DNA of 64,000 nt from Pseudomonadota bacterium. Lineage in GTDB: Bacteria; Pseudomonadota; Gammaproteobacteria; Burkholderiales; Sulfuriferulaceae. The position numbers were made by a program, and so were the translations under genes. Where the stretch lies: assembly GCA_021801025.1 (NCBI GenBank), contig JAJYYK010000009.1, forward strand, positions 33,623 through 97,622, in the 5' to 3' direction. Below, in pieces: positions 44,104 through 54,054 of the stretch (its first letter is position 1; each line of letters opens with the position of its first letter). The notes under the pieces were generated by a model that saw only the letters and a list, made by a program, of their open reading frames with translations, was not told the origin of the DNA and did no database searches.

Positions 44104-44921
44104 TTGAACCTCCAAGCTGCCAAACCCAAAGGGGCAGCAATCCATAACACCATAATTAAACTGAGAAACCATAGATTGGACAAGGTTTGAGGGAACACCG
44201 TTGCCAGCCCATAAAATGTTCTTGCCTGCTCGGAACTGAACACATTAAGAATACGAAACACATCCGCTGGGTTAAGTAGCAATAGAAAAGGAAACGCTTT
44301 TGCACCTATTGCACCGCCCGTTCCCACCAAAATACCGAGCAACACCAAGTCATATACCAATACAAAAAAGAACCATACGCCGATGGCTGCACCGCTCGCC
44401 CGCGCCCTGTCAGATGCCAGCACGGAAGTCAGTACGGCAATACTGAGAAATGCCATACCCATTAAAAGAGCACTTAGCACGAAGACGAAGTAATGGTAAA
44501 GGCCTGACAGATCTATCTGTTGAGATGACAACAATATTCCGGTTAAACCGAACCCTGCAAGCGTAGAAAAAGCCAGCGCTGCGGAAAGACCGGCAAATTT
44601 TCCGAGCAACAGCTCAAACCGGGTAATCGGCATCGACAGAAGGAGGTCTAGCGACCCACGCTCGCGCTCTCCGACAATGGCATCGAACCCCAAGATCAAT
44701 GCGATCAGTGGGACAAGATAAATGACCAAGCTCACAAGACTCGCAATTGTGACTTCAATCCCCATAAAACCCACGCCACCCTGCTGCGCCGCGCCAAAAT
44801 AGGCAATAGCCAGACCAAATGCGGCAAATACAATTGCAGTGACAAGCACCCAACGATTCCGAATACGATCCCAAAATTCCTTGGAGGCGATCGTCGCCAC
44901 TTGCCGAAAGTCAATCCTCAT
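44100..44921 (-). CDS. nosY: NosY membrane permease of the Nos ABC transporter
   Basis: 273 residues with six membrane segments. It begins IASKEFWDRIRNRW and has the family block GFDAIVGERERGSLDLLLSMPITRFELLLGK. With NosF it forms the transporter that acts with NosD in CuZ assembly. The ATG overlaps the nosF stop by 4 bp (ATGA), so expression is coupled. Confidence 0.95.
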   Translation of the reverse strand: MRIDFRQVATIASKEFWDRIRNRWVLVTAIVFAAFGLAIAYFGAAQQGGVGFMGIEVTIASLVSLVIYLVPLIALILGFDAIVGERERGSLDLLLSMPITRFELLLGKFAGLSAALAFSTLAGFGLTGILLSSQQIDLSGLYHYFVFVLSALLMGMAFLSIAVLTSVLASDRARASGAAIGVWFFFVLVYDLVLLGILVGTGGAIGAKAFPFLLLLNPADVFRILNVFSSEQARTFYGLATVFPQTLSNLWFLSLIMVLWIAAPLGLAAWRFK

Positions 44922-45886
44922 TGCCGCCCCTCCGATAATCCTGAATTTGGTTTACTCGCTTGATCTCTTTCAATTCCATAACCCAAAAATACATCTTCCA
45001 GAGTGGGCTCTTCGATCTGGATATCAGTAACTTCTTTTGTGGCAGATGCGAGCACGCGCAACACCTCCATTTTCAACATCCTGGGGCACTCGACGATAAG
45101 CATCCCCCGGCTGCCTTCATACACGATCGCCCCTCCCACCTGCCCAAGCATCAGCCGCAAGGGTTCCGCACTATCGTCAGGACAACTGATCCGAAACCGC
45201 AGGGGAAGAGCCGTTTGTTCTCGCAGAGATTGCAACGACCCCATTGCACAAATTTTACCCATCTTCATAATTGCCAGTCGCTCCACCCGCCCCTGAATTT
45301 CGGCCAGAATATGGGACGTCAGGATCATCGTCACGCCCTGCGCGCGGAGCTCCTCCAGAATTCGGTAAAACTCCCGAATTCCTTCAGGATCGAGGCCGTT
45401 GGTCGGCTCATCCAGAAACAGTATCTTGGGTTGCCCCAAGAGGGCCTGCGCGAATCCGAGGCGCTGACGCATGCCCTTCGAATATCCGCGCACCAGCCTC
45501 CGGGAAGCATCACCGAGTCCAACTTTCGCCAATAAATCCGGGCATGTCGCCCTGTTGGCCCGCTTCAAATCGGCAAAGAACCAGAGCGTCTCCAACCCCG
45601 TCAAATTATCGTAAAACACCACATTTTCAGGCAGATAACCGAGTGCGCGACGCACCTGCCGAAAGGCCTCTCCCCGCGGGGGTTGCCCATCAACGAGGAT
45701 TTCTCCCGAAGTCGGCGACTCCAATCCCAGCATCATTTTGAACAGGGTGCTTTTCCCTGCACCATTGTGGCCGATTAGCCCGAATATCTCTCCCTTTCGC
45801 ACCGACAAATCAATACCGTCCACAGCAAGGATATCCCCGAAGCGCTTTACCACCTGCCTCACCTCAATCATCGCTTTTTCTTCCAA
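44918..45886 (-). CDS. nosF: NosF ATPase of the Nos ABC transporter
   Basis: 322 residues from a TTG at 45886 that has GGAGG 7 bp upstream, or about 317 from an ATG at 45871 with GGAAG 8 bp upstream; both are plausible. Walker A GHNGAGKST, Q-loop, signature YSKGMRQRLGFA and Walker B ILFLDEPTNGLDP are intact. It powers NosY. The N-terminus overlaps the end of nosD by 23 bp. Confidence 0.96.
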   Translation of the reverse strand: MEEKAMIEVRQVVKRFGDILAVDGIDLSVRKGEIFGLIGHNGAGKSTLFKMMLGLESPTSGEILVDGQPPRGEAFRQVRRALGYLPENVVFYDNLTGLETLWFFADLKRANRATCPDLLAKVGLGDASRRLVRGYSKGMRQRLGFAQALLGQPKILFLDEPTNGLDPEGIREFYRILEELRAQGVTMILTSHILAEIQGRVERLAIMKMGKICAMGSLQSLREQTALPLRFRISCPDDSAEPLRLMLGQVGGAIVYEGSRGMLIVECPRMLKMEVLRVLASATKEVTDIQIEEPTLEDVFLGYGIERDQASKPNSGLSEGRQ

Positions 45887-47081
45887 TCCATTTCCTCCAG
45901 TCGGTGTGATATGGCCTCATGCGCGGATGCCGGTCCACGACGCTGGGCGCCCGTAAAACAGGGAATTGTTCTGCCACCAGATGCAGCGTCTGAACGGAAG
46001 GGCTATCCAGCAACAACTTCATCAAAGGATATTTCCATGTCAGACGATCAACGACATCGTTGGCCTCATAGGGGATATCCCCGACACCATCACCATTCCG
46101 GTCCCAGCCGACATAATTGCTCCAATAATTACCGTCCCAATATTCGTCCTTTGCGCCCACATACTTGATCTGGTCACGATTTCTAATAAAATCATTATCT
46201 TCCACCTCGTTAGGTGTCGATCCGGCCCACAGATGCACGCCGATCTGGTTGTCGATGATCAGGTTATTTTTGATGCTGTTATATTCCGCATCATAAATAA
46301 AAAAACCCTTATAATTTCCCGCTACGACGTTGTTCTCAATCACCGAATCTTGCAGAGTACGCAACATGATGCCGTGATCGGAATTGCCCCATGCCCTGTT
46401 GTTCCGCACGATTTGATTTCGCACTTCCATCAGTGCCAGTCCGCCTCGGTTCAGATAGGATTCATTCCCTTCCCAGGTGTTATAGTAGGAATTCATGTAG
46501 TGCGTACCATATCGCAAATGATGTATTTTGTTGCCCTGGAACAGCGCATGATGAGAAACATCAACATAAATACCGTCGCGAACAAAACTGATGTCATTGT
46601 CGACAATCCGCGCGCCTTGGGTATCGTAAAGCTGGATGCCATTGCCGCGCTGGGACGAAATAAAGTCCCGCTTACCCGTGATCAGGTTGTTCATCACCTG
46701 AATGTCCCTGATTCCTTGCAACCACATGCCGAACAGCGTGTATGCAAGCACATTGTTCCGGATCACGCCCCGATGAGCGCCTGGTTCCACATAAATGCCC
46801 GCGTTCTGGGCTGTCAGGTCCGACCCGCTATCGCGGATGATTAACCCTTCTATCATGACGTCAGGTGCCTTCACACGAATCACATCGCCAAAATTTCCGC
46901 CGCTTAAAGTAGGCCTTCCGAGCCCGCGCAACGTCATCGGCTTGTCGATCACCACATGCTCCGTATACAGCCCTCGCTCAACGCTGACGATGTCGCCCGG
47001 CCAGGCAGCCGAAACCGCCGCGGCAACGGACTCGCCGGGACGTACTATTCGCTCGCGTCCGCTCGGCTTAATTACCTCCAT
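45864..47081 (-). CDS. nosD: NosD copper-centre assembly protein (no visible signal peptide)
   Basis: 405 residues. A parallel beta-helix of CASH repeats (GVIRNNVLAYTLFGMWLQGIRD and similar) fills most of the length, as in NosD. NosD works in the periplasm with NosFY and NosL. Here the ATG gives MEVIKPSGRERIVRPG, starting straight in the mature domain; the 94 bp before it encode no hydrophobic leader in any frame. Either the export signal was lost or the start is mis-assigned. Overlaps nosF at its end. Confidence 0.9.
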   Translation of the reverse strand: MEVIKPSGRERIVRPGESVAAAVSAAWPGDIVSVERGLYTEHVVIDKPMTLRGLGRPTLSGGNFGDVIRVKAPDVMIEGLIIRDSGSDLTAQNAGIYVEPGAHRGVIRNNVLAYTLFGMWLQGIRDIQVMNNLITGKRDFISSQRGNGIQLYDTQGARIVDNDISFVRDGIYVDVSHHALFQGNKIHHLRYGTHYMNSYYNTWEGNESYLNRGGLALMEVRNQIVRNNRAWGNSDHGIMLRTLQDSVIENNVVAGNYKGFFIYDAEYNSIKNNLIIDNQIGVHLWAGSTPNEVEDNDFIRNRDQIKYVGAKDEYWDGNYWSNYVGWDRNGDGVGDIPYEANDVVDRLTWKYPLMKLLLDSPSVQTLHLVAEQFPVLRAPSVVDRHPRMRPYHTDWRKWIGRKSDD

Positions 47082-47175
47082 AATTTGAAAGCACTTTCCG
47101 CCTGTTTTGCATAAGCATAACTTAATCCCCCTTACCAGTGCAGATGATCAACAAGCACACCCTGAGCAATGCATA

Positions 47176-49344
47176 TCACTGTATTGCTCCCGTTTTTTTA
47201 GCATGGCCAATCTGTTCCACCGGAATGAAATAACCTTCTGGCGAGATGAGAGTCAGCGGCAACCCCGCCTTTTCCCGCGATTTGCGTTCCTGGGAGAGCG
47301 GCGGGCAGACATGCGTATCATAATAAAGAATCTGACAATCGAGACAGAGCAGGCATTCGCGTTGGTCAATCACCCCGCGCTCGTCGATAGCCTGGGGCCC
47401 GCAACCCGCCGCACAGGCGTGGCAACTGGTGCATTCCGCTTTTCGTTTCAAGCCAAAAAAACGAAAGGTGGATGGAATGGCCAGACTGGCTCCGAGGGGA
47501 CACAGATATTTACAAAAAGGTCTTTCCATGAACAGCGACAGCACAAAGAGTACCAACCAATAGAGCACGAATGGCCAGGATCTGTTCCACACACCAACAA
47601 GGAAGGTGGTCTTGAATGGCTCCACTTCCGCCAGCTTTTCCGCCAGCACCATGGAATAGAATGAAACTGCCAACAAACCGGCAAACACCCCGTACTTAAC
47701 CCATTTCAAGCGATTGTGCCATCGCATGGGCAACTTGAACTGAAAACGTTTGAGACCGATCAATTGGGCGAATTTGTAGGCGAGTTCGCTCAGCGAGCCA
47801 TAAGGGCAGAGCCAGCCACAAAACAGGCCGCGCCCCCAAATAAAAACAATACCGATAATAAACCACCAGAAAATAAAAATAAGCGGATCCGACAGGAAGA
47901 GCTCCCATTTCCACTGATAGAGCAGCGCGTGGAACCACGTCAGCACCTGGGTAATGCTTGGCTGTGCCATGGCGAAAAATCCAACGAATCCGATGCTGCT
48001 AGCCCAAATCAAGTATTTTGGTATGGATACCCAGCGCTTGTCTTTGCGCGTTGAACGGCGCACCAGTTTGTCGCGAAAGGCATAAACTGCCGACGCGACA
48101 GCCAGCAACAGAACAAAGGATATAATCTCGAATCGCTTGGAAACCCACACGCGTAACCAGACGGGTTCCGGCTTCTTCACTTTTGGTCTTCCACCTTCCA
48201 GATATCGTGCTGGAAGCCAGTATTCCCGTTCGAAATTGACGAAAGTCTTGGTATCAGTTTCAGCATTGAGCTTATGAGCAAGAAATACCAGCTTCCAGGG
48301 GTAAGCTGCACTAAAAACCGGGCTGCGCAGAATGAAAATGCCCGACTCTGTAAAATGCGGAGCGCCCTGGGCGTGAACACCGTACAAATTCTGGTAATCG
48401 GTATCGCGGAATGTAAATGTATCCATTCCCTGCCTGATCTGAATGCGATCGAATATCCCCCCGCGCACAAAAGCTGAGCCCTTGAAAGACGTCGTTCCGC
48501 TTCCGATAACGAAAATAGCATGCTCTCCAGGTTTCAGTTCCTCCATCAGGCGCTGGTAATCGCTGTCGCCCAGGATGCTGCGTCCGATACCCGGTGCGTT
48601 AAGGTAACCGAAATAAAGATCAATATAGGGTTGACCGGTATTCTTGATGCCAACTTCTTCTGGTTGTACTGTCAATCTCTGGATGCTGCCTTCTTTGAGC
48701 AACGATCCCCAGTCTAACCAGTCGGCAATAGACGTTAATTTCGCCTGTGGCCTCGGAACGGCTTTGATAATGCCAACTTCCCTGGCGATTTCATAGGCGC
48801 TACGAGAGATGACCTGGTTTTCGGTAATAACGGTGACGGTGGCTCCGCTGATGGCATCCAGCCCAATATAATCGCCCGCATCGCTTGCTTTTCCAATTTC
48901 GAACCGGTTTCCAGCAAATTTGCCGACATATTGCCGGACAAAATCAGTCAGCTTTGACTCCGGAATACCCACCAGCAAGATTGGCTCGCTGTGCTTTAAA
49001 ACTCGTAACCCGGTAATCACACCATGGGTATCCATGCCGATGAGCGTGACAATCGGCTTGCCGGAATAGGCAGGAATGTCCACGACATCAGTCGACAAAA
49101 AAACATAACCGGTCAGTTTTTTTTGCCCGTTATGTATTTTGTAGGCTTCAACATAACTTGGACTACCCATGCGGTTAGAAAAGGTATCGGCTTTAATCAC
49201 ATCCCCACAAGGCGCATAGTCGCACATGTCTGCGGCGCTCGAAAGCTGGGGCGGCAGCTCTGCGGAATAGATTGAAGCCCGTGCGCCCGTGCACGCAAAA
49301 AGCGACAACAACACCACAAAAAACCGGATACAACTGTGTTTCAT
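47176..49344 (-). CDS. nosR: NosR, flavin/iron-sulfur electron donor of N2O reductase
   Basis: 722 residues. A signal peptide (VVLLSLFACTGARA) is followed by a periplasmic FMN-binding domain with the flavinylation motif SGATVT near residue 167. The C-terminal part has several membrane helices, a CGWLCPYGSL CxxxCP motif, and cysteine clusters CTSCHACAAGC and CLLCLDC for two [4Fe-4S] centres. It passes quinol electrons toward NosZ and is needed for its maturation. Separated from nosZ by 160 bp that contain a terminator. Confidence 0.95.
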   Translation of the reverse strand: MKHSCIRFFVVLLSLFACTGARASIYSAELPPQLSSAADMCDYAPCGDVIKADTFSNRMGSPSYVEAYKIHNGQKKLTGYVFLSTDVVDIPAYSGKPIVTLIGMDTHGVITGLRVLKHSEPILLVGIPESKLTDFVRQYVGKFAGNRFEIGKASDAGDYIGLDAISGATVTVITENQVISRSAYEIAREVGIIKAVPRPQAKLTSIADWLDWGSLLKEGSIQRLTVQPEEVGIKNTGQPYIDLYFGYLNAPGIGRSILGDSDYQRLMEELKPGEHAIFVIGSGTTSFKGSAFVRGGIFDRIQIRQGMDTFTFRDTDYQNLYGVHAQGAPHFTESGIFILRSPVFSAAYPWKLVFLAHKLNAETDTKTFVNFEREYWLPARYLEGGRPKVKKPEPVWLRVWVSKRFEIISFVLLLAVASAVYAFRDKLVRRSTRKDKRWVSIPKYLIWASSIGFVGFFAMAQPSITQVLTWFHALLYQWKWELFLSDPLIFIFWWFIIGIVFIWGRGLFCGWLCPYGSLSELAYKFAQLIGLKRFQFKLPMRWHNRLKWVKYGVFAGLLAVSFYSMVLAEKLAEVEPFKTTFLVGVWNRSWPFVLYWLVLFVLSLFMERPFCKYLCPLGASLAIPSTFRFFGLKRKAECTSCHACAAGCGPQAIDERGVIDQRECLLCLDCQILYYDTHVCPPLSQERKSREKAGLPLTLISPEGYFIPVEQIGHAKKTGAIQ

Positions 49345-49443
49345 TAAAATTCCTTATTGCCAGGATTTCGTTTTGTCACAAAATTATCCACCATAACCTT
49401 GACAAGGCATGCCAAAAAGCCACGTCCGATCTCTGGATGATTC

Positions 49444-49471
49444 AAAACAGGCCGCCAATGCAGCCTGTTTT
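49444..49471 (-). terminator. Intrinsic terminator between nosZ and nosR
   Basis: On the minus strand AAAACAGGC pairs with GCCTGTTTT over a 10-nt loop (plus-strand 49444-49452 with 49463-49471), ending in a short T-run. It would attenuate read-through from nosZ into nosR-nosDFYL. Confidence 0.7.
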
Positions 49472-49504
49472 GACAGATCAATTACCTTCTGCACGATATA
49501 CTGA

Positions 49505-51496
49505 CTAAGCCTTCTCCACGATCATGCGGCTACGCATTTCCAAATGTAGAGCATGGCAGAAATTGGTACAGTAAACCCAATAAACCCCTGCCTTGTCTGC
49601 CTTGAAAGTTACCGACTTGGTCTGCTGCGGATTGACAACAAAGTTAATGTCGTATTTCGGAATCGCAAAACCATGGGTAAGATCCTCAACTTTATCCAGA
49701 TTAGTGAGGATAACCGTCACTTCATCGCCCTGCTTGATCGTAAATTCGCGCAGACCGAATGCCGGTGCTTGAGAAGTTAAGTGGACCGTAACTTTCTTGC
49801 CTTTACGTTCCACGCGGCAGTCCTTTGCATCTTTCACTGCAAGTGGATGCTCGTTCAAGTCGTTAACCTGCCGGGTTCTGACCTTGTCTCGCTTGACGAT
49901 AATGGCGTCGTGAGGTTCTGGATCAACGGAATGGTCGGCGATTAGACGCATCTTGTCGCCGCTTATATCGATCATCTGATCTTGGTCTGGGTGCCTCGGC
50001 CCTACCGGTAAAAAACGATCTTTGGTGAACTTGTTGTCTGAAATAAAGAACTTCCCATCGAGCTCTTTTGTTTCGCCCATGGAGGTAAAGCCATGACCCG
50101 GCTGGTAATGCACATCGATGCGATCCAGCACTGGATCGACTTGTTTATCGCCTTTGAATTGGGCGATCGCTTTGTCGACATTCCACTTAACGATCTGACT
50201 GTCCAGAAAGAGGGTTGTGTATGCATTGCCCCTGCCATCAAATGCGGTGTGTAGCGGCCCCAAGCCGATCTCCGGTTCCGCCACCACCGTGTCGCGAGGA
50301 CCTTTCAATTCTCCGTTGAACCATTTATGAACCAGAGCGAGGTCAATAACCGTGGCAGTGGGTGAGAGTTTGCCGGAACAGATGAAATATTTTTCATCCG
50401 GAGAAGCATTGACTCCATGAGGATTCTTGGGAACCGGCACATAGCAGGTAAGACTGGTCTTCGGATTCTTGTTTGCGTCCTTGGTACCATCCACAACAGG
50501 CACCTTTGACTCCCCGATGGTGAAGTACTTGCCAGCGCTGACCGCAGCTTCAATACGGGCGACATTGAACAACACGCAAGCATCCATTTCAGAGGCCATC
50601 ATCTGCTCATAAGTCACGCCGTTTTCGGTATTGTACTGGTTAGACCCGACCAAAGTGCCATCATAAGAAGTCGCAATCAGATCAAGGTTGCCATCAATCT
50701 TGCACTGCCAGCGAACATTCATGCTCTCGGCATCGACACAGGTAAGAACACAGTAATATTTTTTCGGATCGTTTTCATTCCGCCCATCGTTGGGTTGCGG
50801 AGTATGAAATTCCATGCCGCAAAATATCCTCGTCGTGTGATTGATCTTGGGGTCGACCGGGTCGCGCTTATCAGGGAATATCCCGTGGAATCCCTGTACG
50901 TTGGGAAGATCGGTTATCTTGTCACACACCAGATAATCCATCCGGATTCGTGCCAAACGACTGTTGATCTTATCATTTGTCCACAGATATTTTCCATCAT
51001 AGGTGCCATCAGTATAGGAACCATGTACATGATGGGTATCTCCGGTAGTGGATTTTAAGCTACCATCCGGATTGGTACCGATGATCGCCCTGGATTCGTT
51101 GGTAATCCCCCATCCACTCTCGCAATCCCGATTAAAAATGGGAATGCGTTTAATGAGCCGACCGGAAGGAAGACCGTACACGCGGGCCTCGCCAGAGTGA
51201 CCCCCACTGTTAAACATGTAATATTCGTCAAGTTGCCCGGGCGGAACTTCAAACTCTCCATAGGTCACAGCTGACGCCACTTTGGTCGAAACTTCGCCAG
51301 ATTTACCCGCACTTACCGCTGCGCCGCTTTCAGCCTCTTTCTTGCACGATGTCAACCCCATCGCGAGTCCAGTACCGGCCAGACTGACAAATGCGGCCGT
51401 ACTCAAGAACTTGCGCCTGCTTGTATCTCGAACTTCTGTTATTTCTGTGTCTTGAGTCTCTGTTATTTCCCTGTCTTTTCCGTCATTTGAAATCAT
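49505..51496 (-). CDS. nosZ: Nitrous-oxide reductase NosZ (clade I)
   Basis: 663 residues. A Tat signal with SRRKFLSTAAFV directs the folded enzyme to the periplasm; a Cys in GLTSCKK follows and may be lipobox-like. CuZ His ligands are in GDTHHVHGSY and DPEPHDAI; the CuA domain has CTNFCHALHLEM. It reduces N2O to N2, the last denitrification step. The Tat leader and sequence motifs put it in clade I. It lies first in the nos order and behind an FNR-type promoter. Confidence 0.97.
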   Translation of the reverse strand: MISNDGKDREITETQDTEITEVRDTSRRKFLSTAAFVSLAGTGLAMGLTSCKKEAESGAAVSAGKSGEVSTKVASAVTYGEFEVPPGQLDEYYMFNSGGHSGEARVYGLPSGRLIKRIPIFNRDCESGWGITNESRAIIGTNPDGSLKSTTGDTHHVHGSYTDGTYDGKYLWTNDKINSRLARIRMDYLVCDKITDLPNVQGFHGIFPDKRDPVDPKINHTTRIFCGMEFHTPQPNDGRNENDPKKYYCVLTCVDAESMNVRWQCKIDGNLDLIATSYDGTLVGSNQYNTENGVTYEQMMASEMDACVLFNVARIEAAVSAGKYFTIGESKVPVVDGTKDANKNPKTSLTCYVPVPKNPHGVNASPDEKYFICSGKLSPTATVIDLALVHKWFNGELKGPRDTVVAEPEIGLGPLHTAFDGRGNAYTTLFLDSQIVKWNVDKAIAQFKGDKQVDPVLDRIDVHYQPGHGFTSMGETKELDGKFFISDNKFTKDRFLPVGPRHPDQDQMIDISGDKMRLIADHSVDPEPHDAIIVKRDKVRTRQVNDLNEHPLAVKDAKDCRVERKGKKVTVHLTSQAPAFGLREFTIKQGDEVTVILTNLDKVEDLTHGFAIPKYDINFVVNPQQTKSVTFKADKAGVYWVYCTNFCHALHLEMRSRMIVEKA

Positions 51497-51789
51497 TTTA
51501 TTTCACCCCTCAGTTAAATACCCCTGTACCTTAATTATCAGGCCAACCACAACGCAAACTGCGTCATTTGGTCACCGCGACAATTTGTCGCAGTGCGAGC
51601 CCAATATTAAGACTTTCAGATACTATATTCCTTGACCTATATCAAGAAAATTGGGTTGCATTACAGAGCGATCAAAATTCCTTGCCAGAATAAAATCTCG
51701 CGCTTCAGAACGGGAGAAATACCTGTACAAATTTATTGGGCTGGACCTTATACGTTCACCTATGGTCAATAAATCGCGAACAGCGGATT
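51497..51789. other. Promoter region of nosZ
   Basis: About 293 bp between nosZ and the end of the upstream regulator gene. It carries the FNR/Dnr-type box at 51632-51645 and an AT-rich stretch in the -10 position. No other feature. Confidence 0.65.
51632..51645 (-). promoter_or_regulatory. FNR/Dnr-type box of nosZ
   Basis: TTGACCTATATCAA fits TTGAY-N4-RTCAA. Its centre lies about 32 bp from TAATAT (4/6) on the minus strand at 51609-51604. The leader to the nosZ ATG is about 100 nt. Confidence 0.8.
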
Positions 51790-52464
51790 TTAGCTATAGA
51801 CGCGCAGACGATCGATATCAAGAACCGCAACCTGTTTGCCCTCGACACGGATCAAGCCTGCCGCACTGAGCTCACGCAAGATACGGGAGAAAGTCTCAGG
51901 CGAGATGTTCAAGTATGAAGCAATAATCAGTTTGGTCGCTGGGAAATTAAAATAAAGGATGCCTTTCCTCTCCTTGCTCTGGAGCAGATAACCGATCACT
52001 CGCTGCACACAGGAACGCAGGGAATAAGCCTCCATATCTTGAGCCAAAATATAAAGCTGCTCACTCAATCCTCCCAGCATTTTATGAGCGAATCCAGGAT
52101 TCTGTTCAATTGCATCAAGCAGCACCTTTTTTTCGACATAAATCAGACACGAATCAGTGATCGCTTGCGCAGATACCAGATAAGGCTTATCCAAAAACAT
52201 GAATTCGTCTCCAAAACACTCACCAGGCTCCACCAGGCGCACAACCTTTTCCATGCCCTGAGACGATGTAAAAGCCAGTTTTATTTGTCCATATACCATG
52301 ATATGGAAGCCACTAGCGGTTTCTCCGCTATGAAACAGAATTTCACCATGATCCACCTTCAGCACCCTCGATCCCCGTGAGATATGCTTTATTTCAAGTG
52401 GCTGCAATGCACTGAAGAGAGGTATATTTGCCAGTAGGGCGTGTATTTTTTTATTTTCCGTCAT
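51790..52464 (-). CDS. Crp/Fnr-family regulator (Dnr/NnrR-like)
   Basis: About 224 residues from the ATG at 52464; an upstream GTG/ATG frame to 52545 is unlikely. cNMP-like sensor domain (GECFGDEFMFLDKPYLVSAQA) and a C-terminal HTH with the recognition helix SPETFSRILRELS. The E-T-F-S-R residues match those by which FNR reads TTGAT/ATCAA. The N-terminal Cys cluster of FNR is missing, so it is Dnr-like, probably an NO sensor. It stands between sco and nosZ. Confidence 0.9.
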   Translation of the reverse strand: MTENKKIHALLANIPLFSALQPLEIKHISRGSRVLKVDHGEILFHSGETASGFHIMVYGQIKLAFTSSQGMEKVVRLVEPGECFGDEFMFLDKPYLVSAQAITDSCLIYVEKKVLLDAIEQNPGFAHKMLGGLSEQLYILAQDMEAYSLRSCVQRVIGYLLQSKERKGILYFNFPATKLIIASYLNISPETFSRILRELSAAGLIRVEGKQVAVLDIDRLRVYS

Positions 52465-52595
52465 ATATATAGCCTTCGTAGCCTTGACTGTTAACTCTGC
52501 CGTGGGTGCAACATATATTTGGAACATTGCCCCGGAGTTGCACAAATCGCGATTTCAGTTGGTCGATGGGTTGGCATAATGATGACGGCATACAC

Positions 52596-53195
52596 TCAGT
52601 GATCTTTTTCCGGGCGCATTGCATGGATTATCGCTGCAACGAAAGTTGGATCAGGCGCATTCACTTCACTTGTTTCCGCCACGAGACGTCCATCGGCATC
52701 GAGCAGGGCGATTTCGATGTTGTGGCTGAAATCACCATTAGGACGCTTGCGGTAAGAGACGCCGAGCGTAGCAGCAAAGGCACGCACATCTCCATGCTCT
52801 GGTCGCGCCAGCCGCCAAACGGGCGCAGTCAGTTGGTGCATGGTTGCCACCATGGATAAGGCCGGAACAGTGTCGTGGTCAGGGTCAAAACTGATCAGTA
52901 TGACTGGTGGCGCGCTGTGGTGGGTACGTACTTTGACTGCAGCACGGATATGCTGAATAGCCTGAATATTCAGCGGGCAAGCACTTTGACATGAGGCGTA
53001 GAACAGACTGATCAACACAGGATGACCGCGTAGCGAGGCAAGCGTAAAAGCTTGCCCATTCTGATCGCGCAGGCTGAGTACGGTCTGATAGACTGAATCA
53101 GCAGGTAAGGTCTGTGTATTCGAGTCCGCGTGGGCTGTTACAATCCAGAACACCGGCAATAGCAGGCATAACCGTATCCACTGGCGTATTATCAT
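52596..53195 (-). CDS. SCO1/SenC-family copper chaperone
   Basis: 199 residues. A signal peptide (LCLLLPVFWIVTAHA) leads to a thioredoxin-like SCO fold with the copper-binding CQSACP (CxxxCP) and the His in GDFSHNIEIALLDADG. SCO proteins deliver copper to CuA sites; here they may serve NosZ CuA or NirK. The ATG overlaps the end of nirV by 4 bp. Confidence 0.9.
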   Translation of the reverse strand: MIIRQWIRLCLLLPVFWIVTAHADSNTQTLPADSVYQTVLSLRDQNGQAFTLASLRGHPVLISLFYASCQSACPLNIQAIQHIRAAVKVRTHHSAPPVILISFDPDHDTVPALSMVATMHQLTAPVWRLARPEHGDVRAFAATLGVSYRKRPNGDFSHNIEIALLDADGRLVAETSEVNAPDPTFVAAIIHAMRPEKDH

Positions 53196-53986
53196 GGTGT
53201 ATTTCCCTGTTTTATGTCACGTACGCACCGGAAACCAATGTTGCCGGATGCGTCCGTCGGTTTCATGGCGGAAAGTGCCGCCACACGCATCATTAAAGGG
53301 TAGTCTGCGTGATTCTCAAACGCCAGCGCGGCGCCGCCGCACAGTTGCAGCAGATTACTCTGATCAGGATCACGGGCATCTGCATTGACAAACATGGCTT
53401 CATAATCGTCCACCCATTCCCAGACCAGTGTGTTCATATCATGCAGACCATATGGGTTCCCAGGGTTTAGGCCCACTTTGCCGGGCCTATGTCCAGTGCG
53501 CGCCAGCAACGTTTGCAAAATACTTTCCTCTCGATCTGCTTGACCGTTGACATCAGTGCGGTGCGCACCCGTTGCAGCGAACTCCCATTGGTACCAGCTT
53601 GGTAAGCGGGCCGCTTCGCTGGCGCAATAAGCACGTGCGGCAAACCAGCTCACTTCGGTGATGGCCTGTTGCGGGTCAAAGGTTGGGCCGGGTGTCAGGG
53701 CAGCGGTCCAGGAAGCGAGATAATCTTTGGAGGCGTAGAGACTGGATACGCGATCACGTCGCCATTCGGGGTGTTTGTCAAGGAAAGCGATGTAGTCACG
53801 TACGGTAACGGGCATCGCGCGCATGGCGAACGGGGCAATCAATACAGGTATATGTGAGCCATCGAGGCTCAGGGCGCTGATCAATACACCACCAGGCACC
53901 GGGCGATAATCAGCATCTGTTGCGGCGAGACTGCACACGGCATATGCCCACAGCAAACAAACAATTATTGCGCGCATCGCTTTCAC
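53192..53986 (-). CDS. nirV: NirV, formylglycine-generating-enzyme-like protein
   Basis: 264 residues. A signal peptide (MRAIIVCLLWAYAVCSLA) and an SUMF1-type fold: VPGGVLI, PVTVRDYIAFL, EVSWFAARAYCASEAARLPSWYQWEFAATG and a GFRCVRD tail. NirV genes accompany nirK in many denitrifiers; its function is not settled. Coupled to sco; separated from nirK by 132 bp with a palindrome. Confidence 0.88.
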   Translation of the reverse strand: MKAMRAIIVCLLWAYAVCSLAATDADYRPVPGGVLISALSLDGSHIPVLIAPFAMRAMPVTVRDYIAFLDKHPEWRRDRVSSLYASKDYLASWTAALTPGPTFDPQQAITEVSWFAARAYCASEAARLPSWYQWEFAATGAHRTDVNGQADREESILQTLLARTGHRPGKVGLNPGNPYGLHDMNTLVWEWVDDYEAMFVNADARDPDQSNLLQLCGGAALAFENHADYPLMMRVAALSAMKPTDASGNIGFRCVRDIKQGNTP

Positions 53987-54054
53987 CCCAGTGTCGTGAT
54001 ATTCCTTTACCTTGCTGGTTTAAAATCCGCCAATCTTCAGGTTGGCAGCATTGA

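Noticed and set aside
45966..46844. 292-codon frame antisense to nosD
   Set aside because: Its content follows from the beta-helix repeats of nosD read backwards; no ribosome site or recognisable domain.
49345..49443. FNR-type box in front of nosR (CCTTGACAAGG)
   Set aside because: The half-sites lack the required N4 spacing and the ATCAA partner.
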